Positions 15,001 through 27,000 of a stretch of DNA of 64,000 bases are shown piece after piece. Made by a program: the position numbers and the translations under genes. Where the stretch lies: contig JASANG010001555.1 in NCBI GenBank assembly GCA_030248215.1, positions 124,001-188,000 on the forward strand, written 5' to 3'. The stretch is from Enoplolaimus lenunculus (lineage: Eukaryota > Nematoda > Enoplea > Enoplida > Thoracostomopsidae). Below the pieces are notes generated by a model, which had not been told where the DNA came from, made no database searches, and was given only the letters and a program-made list of their open reading frames with translations. Every line of letters begins with the position of its first letter. Position 1 is the stretch's first letter.

Positions 15001-18000
15001 CGTAACAGTATATACTTCAGCATATTCCAAACGAATATTTCAACTAAACGCAACGCTACCAAACATAGAATATTGGAATAGGGTAGTTTTTAAAGTGTTG
15101 TATGAAGTGTTACACTTTATCACCTAAACACTTTCGATACTTTAACCTTCTGGAGGAAGAATTGCTTGTTACGTTCTGATATTTGAATGCAATCTAGTAC
15201 TAGATTTGAATTCATTATCCGGCTCCGACCGTATATTAGATTGTCCGGCTCTGGCTCCGTCATTTTGCGGTATTCGGTCGCACCCTGGCATGCAGTATAA
15301 ATACTCAGTACAGAGGCCGAAAAATACTAAAGTGGGCTGTATATTTTGTATGTAAGGGTCAAAAAATCTTCGCGAGCGAAGCGAGCACAAAACCAAATAC
15401 AAATGTAATATTCAATCGTAATACAAAATTTTGGTTACGTTTCGGTGAATGAGACTTTGTGAACGAAGCTATCGAGAAGTTAGCCATATTTATCATTTAT
15501 TCTCAATATAAAATAATATACAGAACCACTGGCGCTGAAAACTTACAAAAACGTACCCGACCAATATCGGAACATCAAAAACAACTTAGTGAGTGACACC
15601 CATGGTGCCGCGATACTGGTGACACTGCAGAATTCATCGTCACAGAAATTTCGAAATTCGAATCAAGCACGACGATATCACGACAAATTTGTTCGTTTTT
15701 AAGAGTATTTATGAAATTTGTATTAAAAATCGCCAATGCCAATATATATATACGGCATTCGGTAGCGGCAGCGATCAAAGTGAGGCAGCCTGCGGACGCT
15801 CCACCCGGACAGTTCCCCCAATATTTAGCGAAATTAATATTCACAGATACGTATTTTGAAATCCAAAAAAGCACAACACAAAACTAAGACCAGAAAGTGT
15901 ATTCCACGTGTGAAGCACGAAAATCTGTTTATGCATCACATTTTAGAAAGTAAAAAATGGCCAAAGAAACGCAGTTTAGTTTCGAACAAAATTCGGCTCC
16001 TCCCGTGCCCGGTGTTAAGGGGACGTTTGCCGCGGAACTGTGGAAAGCACAAGTCTGTTTTGGACTAATTATGCTGTAAATACTACCAATTTAGGCAGTT
16101 TTTGATTTTGGGCAATGTTTTAAAGCTGTATTTTATTTCAGTTAATTCTCTCGTGATTGATGGTATAGGGCAGCGGCGATGCAGAAAGAAACTTGCTAAA
16201 TTTTGACCAGCAGATCGAATTACAACGCCCTTTACTTTATAATTTATATATATTATTTCGTTTATAATCGGAGGCAAATATATAAATTGTTTATTGAACT
16301 CGTTCATTGTTTTGTTGATAAACGAACGAGTAAGCAGCAAGTTTTGGAAAATAAATTTTTTTGCAAAAACAACTGCAGTTTCTCTGTTCATTGCAGCACA
16401 GTAATTGAAGATGCCCTTTGTGATAAAATGATGTTTGTAAAGTCTCAATGCAGTTGTTTTGTGTTGCTGTTTGATCGTTCTTGGTTGTTATCCGGAAGCA
16501 CCGCCATTGATAGTTTTTGTATTTGCCGACGAATGTTGTTAATGAAAAAGCTACCGTACGGTAATACGTAACGGTTTATACATAAATTACTCACAAGTTT
16601 GTAAGTCTAGTGTTGCGGTTTTTAAAATGTGAAACCAAGCAAGTTGTGATCTACAGTATAGACGAGAGACGTTTGAAAAATATAATTCTATGCTAAGCAG
16701 TACCATGTAGAGCCCTTCACGAAAATTTTGGTGCAGATGTGGTAGGGCTCGAACCCACAACGTATGGATTACCGGTCCGCTGCTGTAACCAGTGACTTAC
16801 GCAGGCATGCAAACTTTTCGGTACAGTGGCTCTATATACCGTAAATTTGGTACTACAAAATGCGTAATAAGTCTTCATTGTCTTTGAGTTGCGAACCTAG
16901 TGCAATCGCTTTTGATGGTGGGTTACTTTTGTTGGCTCTTGTACACTTCCCCCAAAAAACTTAGGCATAGGTTTCGAAAAAGCAAGCTTAAACCTTTGCT
17001 TAAGCTATAATCTTTAATGTTGGTTGAAAATGTACTAGAAGATCCCTTTTGTTAGCAAACCCATAAAATGTCGGCAGAAAAGGAGGTTAGTGAACTTATA
17101 GCATTAACTATGATTATCTCAGCATTTTCTGTCTGCTGCGGTTGTTTATTTAGTTAAAGCTTGAAATGACATTTTTAAGCCTGTTAGTACGTATAATCTT
17201 AAACTTTTTTAAACATGTGAAAGTTTTCCATGTTGTATTTATTTGTTGTTTGTTAAGGTCTTTGGTTTCTTTCAAGTTCTGACCCATGTAAAGATCAGTT
17301 GCGGAACTTTTTTGCGTAACTGCCATGGGGAAAGCTTCAGCTTTCGATATATTTTTCTTTGGCTTAGGCTTAGGCCTAGGGATATTTTTGTACTTCTTCT
17401 ATTGTTATGGTCTTGTTCTATACATTGGCCGAGAGAATTTGTACAAAATAACGCTATGCGTGACAGACGTTTCGTACGTAGCCAATTGGTCGCTAGGTTT
17501 GATAGTTGTGGTCACAATTAAACAACCTACCGACATTCAAAAACCGGGATGAAGCCCGAGTCCAGCTAAAACGGACCGAGCCCGGGTTTATATTTCCGTT
17601 CTTTAGGGCACGATTTGAACTAATAACATTTCAAAGAACCCTAATGTTATATATTTCGACAACGACAATATTGTAAATCTCTCGAAAACATACTACAGTT
17701 TACAGAGTTACGGTTGGCTGTAGATTGAATTTAGATTGAAATAAGCAGTGTGGTTAAATTTCAATACACAACCAATGTCTTGTTTTGGATAGATGTGCTT
17801 GCTTTTGAATATAAAACCTTTTGCCAAGCATGCCGATCAAATGAGTTGCTCACTAGAGCGGAACTAATGAGCTTTTAAGTGGTTCCGGTTGCCGGCCTGC
17901 TACTCTTGGTCTTCTTTGCGGTACGCAGCATGGACAATGGTTTGGTAGTGCGTACTAGTAGTTCTGTGAACACCAATGGCCAGATGTGTGCTATTTTGTT

Positions 18001-21000
18001 GTTTTGGAAAAGAGCACAGCAACCGGCTATATATATAGTTTGTTTACCATTTCGATTGTGAGAATATATAGTTTCTATATACAAATACACGCTAAATTTG
18101 AGTATATGTTCTTTTGTTTTCTTTAACAACGACACTCGTTGTTGTGGCTATTTTTGTAGAAATGAAGCTAAACGAGTTGTGGTATAAACGAGTATACACA
18201 GATCTATGTTGACCGATAACAGTAGCTAAGCTACGTACGTATGTAAATTGAAAAACTTTCTTGTTCAACTTTGGTTTCAGTACACAAGGCTGTAAATCTT
18301 GCTGCAAATTGCAATGTTGAATTCGCTTTGCTGAGGCTTTAAAGCACAATATATTAATATACTAAAGGAAGCTAGTATGCACGCCCTAGTAAAATAAAAT
18401 AAACCGAATTCAAACTTATTGGTAATGCTTAAACCACTAGCCAACTTGCAGGGTTCCTCGAAGGAGCTAAATTTTGCCGGAACACGAATACGAACAGGAA
18501 CCGGAAATGTCAGGGTGTAACAGGAATTACGGTTCCGGCACTTTTTCACCTTTCAGTTCCGGTAAATTTTTGCCGGAATCAAAATTTCCGGCGGTAAAAT
18601 TTGGTCGTTGGAAATTAAGATGTTTTGCTAAAAAAGACGATAAAAATTTAATCGATTTCATTTGTATAGTATGCAAACCTTGACGATCGCCGAAAATAAA
18701 CCACCGAAGGTACATTTTGCTGCGGTGGATTATGAAAATTTAAAATACAGCAGACAAAGCGAATACCTATTATTTCCAACTAGGGTTATTTCACCAATAA
18801 TATTGTGCAAAAGAAAATTCAAATGAAATTTTCGGTGGCATGTATTTTTCATTTTTCATTTCCATTTACGGCAATTTTTTCAAATTCATGTTCTGGTTCC
18901 GGTGCACCCTAATATATATACCGTATATATTTGATTTGGCACAACACCGTGGTGGAACCCTGAGTTCTTCCATTTACGACACTGCTAGGAAATTTCAACG
19001 CTTAAAATCAGATATAATTTAGATATAATTTGGTTTAACATGCATTATGATTAAGTAAGAGTAAAACTGTTTCCAGATAACGCCTGACTAAAAATTGTTT
19101 CCGAAGTTCAGCTCAAAAATGACGCATAAATGTCACCATGATGTGTTCTGTGTGCGATAGTTTCCGTTTTTAATCGTTGAGCATCATTTTTGCACAGTCT
19201 TAATCTTAACATTCTGATATACGGTGCTTGCAATTTTGAGCGTTGGATTTGGAATAATATTAGCACAGGAGCCGTAAATGTTTACAAGAGTAAAATTTTA
19301 AACATAATACATATTTAGGTTGCTGCATCTCGCATATTTAGTATATATGTATCAGATTGTATCTGGTAGCACACAGAGCATGGTCTTGGAGAATTATATA
19401 CAGAAAAAGAGTGACGGTATAGCGACAACTTAACGGTTTCAACAAAGCAGCAACTTATTCGTTTAAACCGAATTATATACGTACATAAAATAGAAAATAC
19501 GTAATTGCAATTAAGTTGCAGTTAACATTTTTTGGTTCAGACAATAGTTTTTCTGGTTGTTTCAGAAAATCAAATCGGCTCACATCTCTCGATGAACAAA
19601 GTTTTGCGGGTTTGAGCTCTCTCGAGCAGGTCGACATTAGTCGCAACGATGTTACAAGTCTTGCCGAGTCAACATTCGCCGATTGTAGCCGACTAGTGTC
19701 GTTGTAAGTTGCGTTTCATTTTATATGCAAATTTTAGTACTAACTTGTTTGTTCGCGTTAAATTTCATTTCACTGTGCGTTGTTCAGGTTTAACAGTTAA
19801 ACAGATCTTTTAGTGGGAAATATATACATTTATTTATACTTAGTGGGAAATATATACATTTATTTATACTTGTGAGTTGCAGCGAGCCCGTGAGTGGCGC
19901 TATACTTTTTGAGTATTTTGATTCCGTAATGCTCCATGCAGCAAAGACTTCGAATGCCGCATGGCACTGCATAAGAATAAGCAAACAAAACTTATTTGGT
20001 TTGTGGCTCCGCATAAACATGGCGCTACTGTTTTTGATTGCACAATGTGTCGAATTTGCATATTCGACAGTCGCACAACAAGCATAGCGCCACAATTACT
20101 GTTACTGTAGTGAGTCTTAATGCGAAATATGACCGTAATGGCGATTGTTTGGCCGATTTTGTAGAAATATGGAAAATAATGGGTTGCGACGCATCCGACG
20201 TGGTACGTTCACAAACGCAGCCGGGTCACTGCGAACATTGAAGCTGGGTGACAATCGTATTAAAGAATTACCGAAAAAGTTGTTCAACAACTTGTCTTAT
20301 TTGCTCACATTGTAAGTAGTTATATGTACGTATATTTGAGAAAAGTAATTTTTTGTGATTTTCTAGACAAAACATATATTCGTGACACAATAACAGTTAG
20401 ATAAATTGCACATTTAAATGGTTTTTTATTTATTATTGTTAGGAATGACAGTAATTCGTACCGTTTCGTCGATAAATAAAGGGTATAACAACGGAACGCA
20501 TATTAAACTGCGGGATGCTGCCGCACATCGTTCTTACAAATTTATTTTCATTGGCAGATTTCGCGACACAGTACAGTGTTATAGATATTACATAGGAACC
20601 AGCCGTCATCAATAAGAGGAATCATTTGCAGAAAGCTTGACTGATGGTTAAATTATTTTGTAGAAACCGCAGAAATTATTGGACCAAAGGATTCAACAAA
20701 TAATATATATTTTAGAGACCTTAGCGGAAACAACTTAACCACAATCGGCGGACTAACGTTCGAAGGATTGACTCGGCTGCAAACACTACGACTTGACCGT
20801 AACCAGATTCGAACGCTGTCTGATGGTGCGCTGTACGGCCTCGTGAGTTTGCGTTTGCTTGACTTACGCGCAAACTTTCTTGAACACGTGGACCAAGGAT
20901 GGTTGTATCAGCTGGACGCCGTTGAAACGATGTAAGTCAAGTTTTTGGTTTATGATCGCATATATCTATATATAGAATCTACGCCAATTTGGCTCCCGAA

Positions 21001-24000
21001 CAGCTTGTATACTGACTTTAATTCTAACCGTGTTCCTGAGCCTAATTATATTAAACCAAAGTATATGAATAAACCTAATGTCGCGCGACAAATTTTCATG
21101 TCTAACAGATTATTAATACTATTATGGTCCGTACCGGATCTAATAGCTTAAACCAAAGAAATATGTTGTAGGTTTATGTTGTAGAAATCTTGCCGGCAAC
21201 AGATTGACATCGATATCAGGCGCAACTGGTGCCGGTGAAGCGTGGAAATACTGTGCAAACGTCGCCACCTTGAATTTATCGTCAAACGCAATCACACACA
21301 TGACACCATCGACTTTCACGCATCTAAATCGGTTGCACCATTTGGATTTGTCGCACAACTCGTTAAGCAACATTCATAATGCAACATTCGCACCTCTCAC
21401 TGCGTTGACCGAGTTGTAAGTATTGATTAATAAGAGGCAAAATCGTGGACCTGGCCGTTGCATCGATGTTTAAAATGATGAAGGCATATCATTTGGGGTT
21501 CAAAATGGTTACAGCCATTTTTCACACATATGTTAAGAATATTTGAGACTTTTCTGGTTGTTGCCTTTGCATTGCTGTATAAACAAATTGGAATTTAATG
21601 AGCGTCCATAATTTTCGCTATTCATTCAGTTAACATTTAAAATTAGTTAGTTTCTTTAATCAAGTTATTCCGAAATGTTTTCTATGTATTGTTATTTTAT
21701 TACGTGAAAATATTATACAGGAATCTCGACTTCAACGCGTTGGTATCATTGATCGAGAATCGACCAGTTCCATTTGCTCAATTGTCCGCTCTCAGACGTG
21801 TCACGCTTACACACAACGCAATTCATTCACTTCCGGCAAACGTGTTTGCGCGACCAAAAACCCTACGCAACGTTGATTTAAGACATAATCCGATCTCGAC
21901 TATTCATCAAGACGCATTTCATAGTGAACTTAGGCAAATGTAAGTTGTTTTGAAATAGGCATTGTATTTAACGGACAAGGCGAATAATCGGCTGTTGTAC
22001 ATTTCTTTCCACATGTTTTCGCTCAGACTTACGCTTAAGCTTAGGCGTAGTACGTGTAGGTTTTGGAAAATGCGTACCTAAGCTTACACCTAGGCCCAAA
22101 CCTTTGCCTAAGCCTAAGACTTAACCTTAAATGTGGGGAAATGTACAAGAACCTTATAATCTGCTTTTTAGCCCGGTTTAATTTATGTGCAATTCTAGTA
22201 TACTTGGGGGAAACTGGTTGAACTGCAGAGTTTTGATAAGTTTGCTAGCACGATTTTCATCTAAACAGACTTGCTAAATTTAGCAAAAACGCCGTGAAAT
22301 TTTATCATCTATCGGATTGAGCTGAAGTTAACCATGCGTGCTCAAGGTTTTCATATGTTATAATGTTCATATTGGCTGCCGATGTGCTGAAAGTAACTGG
22401 AAAACGTATCAAAACTTTAACTTCCTGATTTGCCTTAGAATATAATCGCAGCAGGATGTTATAAACGCTCACTTGTAGAAAGCAGTTGTATGATATTCAG
22501 CACTACAACCGTAATTATCCGGTATCCCGTAGGCTTATATCGGATGCCGGAACCGGATACGGATGTCAACTTTTGCCGGATATTATACCGGAACCGGGTA
22601 TCCGGTCGCACCCTGAACGTAACGTAATTTTTATGAAGCTTATTTTACAGCCTAACGTTTAAACCGTTTCGCGTTTTAATTTTATATTGCTTCAGCTACA
22701 TTAATTCCTCATCGTTGGTTTGTGATTGCCAAGTGCGATGGCTTGGGGCTTGGCTTAAAACACACAATTTTGATCCCGGCTATCAAGGCACTGACAATAG
22801 CAATGCGCTTATCAACTCAGACAATTCTGGATTTGTTCAGCTTACTTGTCGACATCCACCGGCACTTATTGACATGTCAATTTTTGATGTCCAAGTTGAA
22901 AATTTAACATGTGGTGAGCTTGTTGGATGAAAATGGAATATTTGTTCAAATCGGTTTTTGCATATTTACAAAGGCTGTATATTTTTCATTTCAGCCGTAA
23001 GCCAAGTTTCATTGAGCTACCTATTCGGTTCTAATTTCTTAAAAAAATTAAAATGACTAGTGCTCAATATACAGGCTGTTGTAGTTTGTTACATTTTTTG
23101 CTTGCAAATATTTACTGCTATAGAGCGTAGTATAACTCATATTAAACTTTAGTATGAGCAAAACAATGTTACACAGCGACTTTTGTTAGAAATATAAATA
23201 ATTATACCAAGAATTATAGTTGATAGTAAAGCCATTGTGGGAACGAAATTGTAAACAAATAGTAAACCAGCGTAATTAAGGTTCATTTGTCGAAATATGC
23301 ATTTAAATAATATATCTTGCTTAGTATTTCTAGTATCCGGTCGTATCTGTATGGTCGGATATCCGGATGCTTTTTAATATATATGTATCGATTGCAGAAG
23401 ATTTTCCCAAACCTCATATGATCTCAAGCCCGCTGGGTCAAACGGTGCTCACTGAGTCAAATATGACCCTCGAATGTGTCGCTGGGTCTACGTCCGATGC
23501 TGAGTTTACGGTCACGTGGAAGTTCGAAGACGAGGTATGTTTCGTAGTTTCAACCGGCGAGTATGTGGATTGAATATTTTGAAGTACAACTACTAAATTA
23601 TCATGTTCCATATCTTGATTTTTAACGGTTTTCCACTCTTTATTAACCATCGCGATCGGAAGAATATAAAGAACTGTTGAAATTAGATCTTCATCTGAAA
23701 TCAAGTTAGACAATGTTTTGTTTTATTGTTAACTGTCAGGCCCATGAATTTGCTTTGAATGTATACACAAAGAATTGTCTTGAAATTTCAAGTCTCTTGC
23801 ATTATTAAATAATTTACAAGACTAAAAATATCTGGAATGCTTGAAATTCAAGTCTGAACTGATTAAGACGTAAGTTCCTCATGTCTAAAAGAAATTAATG
23901 TTAGGAATTGAAGACATTCTTTGGTGTTTCAACAAAGACATGTTTCTTGAATTCAGATGATTGGTCAACTATGTAGTTCTTTTGTTAGCACATCTGATCG

Positions 24001-27000
24001 TACAATTTCCAAACTAAATGTGCGTCTATTCAGGTTATTGACGTATCTGCGACGACTACATTAACCAGAAATAATGGCCAACAAGCAGCCGCCAGTCGCT
24101 ATTCGGTTACAAATTTTGGATCAATCAAGGCTGGTGGCGCGTTAACCCAATTTTCAAGCCATCTCTCCGTTGTCAATGTGAACCGAAGTGATCATGGTGG
24201 GTACCAATGTATCATATCGAATCCTTTCGGTGCTGCGTACTCTGATAAAGCGGTTGTCGTTGTGCATGGTAAGTACACAGGGTTTGTAATATATTTCATT
24301 TTATGAAATATATGAATGCTCGCATGGGCGTAGCCAGGATTTTTGGAAATAGGGAATGGGTTACGTTTTATAAAAATTTCGCAACGGACGTTTCTTGTGT
24401 TAAGTTGCGAAAAAGTGTTTTTCTATAAACCCTTAAAAATTGAAAACGAGTGGTTTTGACTCCGAATGCCGTCCAGTGGCTACACCCTTGAATATGTGTT
24501 TATGGTGGTATTTTCTAATATGGAAAGTATTTTTCTAGGTTTATGGTTTGCATTGCTATTCAAATTATAATTACCTTTGTCCCTCACATTACTGTTATTT
24601 TAATGCAGAGATGGTACTTCAGAATTCCCGTACTTCATTCAAACGCCACCGGCAACGCTTCGATTTAACGCAGATGAAACTGCACGTCTGGTGTGTGCTG
24701 CGGGCGGATATCCAGAACCTGAAGTGTCATGGCGAAAACTCGATGCTCCAGTTTCGGTAGCCAGCAACAGAGAAAGCAGTAATGCTGTTTATCCTGGATC
24801 AGTTAAAGGAAAACCGATCAGTGGAACTATAGATGCTCTGATTGAAGACTCAAAATCTGGCACTGTTATAAATGCTCGCGATAGCGTTATAACAGCTTTT
24901 GGTGGTTCACAAGGCGTCGGTGTAACTTCAAGAAACAACAACGGTGGTAGCAGCAGTCATGAAGAAGATTTTCCGGCAGCGCGTGAAGAACGAATGCATG
25001 TCATGCCAGATGATAATGTTTTCTTTATTGTCAACTTAAAACCAATTGATTCTGGCAATTATTCGTGTGTTGCACAGAACGAAGCTGGCCGCGTTGCTAC
25101 CAATGTGTCGTTGATTGTAATGAGTAAGTCGGATTATTTGGTGGGCTGGGAGTAGGTTTAAAAAATTTTAATTGGGAAAATTGTTGTTTTAGGTAGAATT
25201 TGCCGTGGCCGTCTGAGATACAAAGCCATATGACCCCGTTTTCCCCGGCATCGGAGGTTGGCGTTTCCCGCATGGCATAAGACAACACAGACTAACGATC
25301 AAATAACCCATTCCGAAACTCATACACGCCCCTCCTCCACACTTTTCGAACACCGACAAATTCGATCTGCAGTCCTGCTTTAGACAATCCTTCTCTACCT
25401 GCTCTCTCCAACTTGCTTTCGGAGATTCCTCTCAGCATCACCCCCTTCACCTCAAACTCAAGCGCCTGTCTAATGTTGCATCTCTCATCCTGTCTCAGAA
25501 CATGCCCGAACCATCTCAACCTGGACCTTTTCATAACAGTCACAATGTCGTCCTTCATCTCCAGCCTTTCTCTCAGATCAGCGCTGCCCAGCATGATCCT
25601 CACCATCGCTCTCTTTGCACGCTGCAGAGCACCTTCTTGTTACTTCCTCAGGACCCAAGCCTCGCCTCCATACACCATCGCCGACCGAACACTGGACTGA
25701 TATAACCTTTCTTTCATCCTCAGAGACCACCTCTTGCCATACAACGCACTACTCAGGTCGGGAAACTTCATCCAACCATTTCTCACTCTTGCTGTCACTG
25801 CATTTAAGCAACCTTCACCAGCATTCAGCCTGTCCCCAAGGTACACGAAACCCGGCACTCTTTCAACTCCTTCTTTCATCGTCTCCTCTGCTCCCGTCGT
25901 TGCAGCACCATTTACGCACCTCAAGCAAACATACATTCCATCTACTCTACTCAGTAATCGTCTGGCTCCACTGCATCGTTGCGACCTTTGTATTCTTGGC
26001 TAGATTTTTTAAAATTTTTCATTTGGTATCACAAGAAACCGCTTCGAAAATTTTATGGAACCGAATTTTCTTTTTCTAACCAAAATCCTGGCTACGTCTT
26101 TGACTCTGAGCATAGAATACCTGTACTAATACGTAGCAAGTTATATAATTTATTCAAACATATTTTTGAATTTCCGAAAAATTTGCTTGTTTTACGCGGG
26201 CGGTCCCTGTATTTCGAATTGTTTATCTGTGTAGCGTATCGTTGCAGAAATAAACAGTTACAATTTTTCTACACAAGTCAGACTCCTCAAAATTACCAAT
26301 TATTTGTAAACCAAATTTGTGCCTGTAATTAGGGTTGCGACCACTGATAAAAATGAGAACGAATGTCGTTTTGAGCACAAAATAGTAGGTGAAAGCTGCA
26401 ATCTTAGTTGTTGGTTATTTACTTCAATATATATGGTTCGGAAAATGACAACAAATTAAAAAATCAATTTTTACGCGTATACAGCATCTGTATAATACAT
26501 ACCGGGCTTCATGTTGAGCTGAGGTATTGAGTTATATAGGTGCTAACGCAGGTATTATTGTGCTGTTTTAGTTTTATTCGCGCTTTGATGATAATTTGAG
26601 AGGACATGTTGCACACACTTTTTATCATTAGTGCAGTCGTGTGAACACAATTCTATTTACCATTACAAACAATAGAATAGCGAGTAGCGTTCGTTTTTCT
26701 ATTAGGGGATTGTTGTTATAATAAGTATTTTCAAGGGAAGGTATATATTTAGCGATGTTTCCATCTTAGGTATCTTGCATTGAAGCCTGACTCGTTTTAC
26801 GATTTTTACTCGATAATGAATTGCATGCGAAGGAATTTAGAATGCTTAACATTTATGTATTGTGCACGTATTTTGAAATGTGTTGCGAGCATTATTTTTG
26901 GAAGAAATATATCTGTTGACAAAATTTGCCAGGTCTGTTTTCGGTAAAGATTGCCGATATTTTGTGCTGGAGCAGAAGAAAATTCATAAATTGTGTTTAA

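Larger units (their letters stand above)
3203..19565 (+). other. 16.4-kb LRIG intron filled with repeats
   Basis: The LRR register runs straight across this intron (YLN-L-KSNRL), and the LRR total of 16 already matches the family's 15 or so, so no exon appears to be missing. Contents recognised: hAT MITE pieces at 4469, 10939, 12741, 14740 and 18511; a dispersed repeat at 5160-5310 that recurs at 28260-28400; related repeats at 7540-8010 and 14990-15294; a GC-rich palindromic mini-element at 9870; TTAGGC-rich tracts at 12305, 16962 and 17360; and a tRNA-like pseudogene at 16729. The remaining stretches show no coding signal that I trust. Confidence 0.65.
19704..22695 (+). other. Short introns between LRR exons
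   Basis: The non-exonic parts of this interval are introns of 350-760 bp. They hold a 30-bp tandem duplication (19811-19870), a roughly 200-bp TIR element (19894-20093), a TTAGGC-rich tract (about 22027-22135) and a CCGGAT-rich MITE end (about 22505-22615, ending in the hAT-like CGCACCCTG). No further exon was found. Confidence 0.6.

Noticed and set aside
16083-16571. Overlapping frames of about 120 codons on both strands
   Set aside because: AT-rich intron sequence with no family resemblance, no start context and no splice support.
25615-26079. 154-codon plus-strand open frame
   Set aside because: It is the antisense of the LINE fragment, which has clear reverse-transcriptase motifs on the minus strand.
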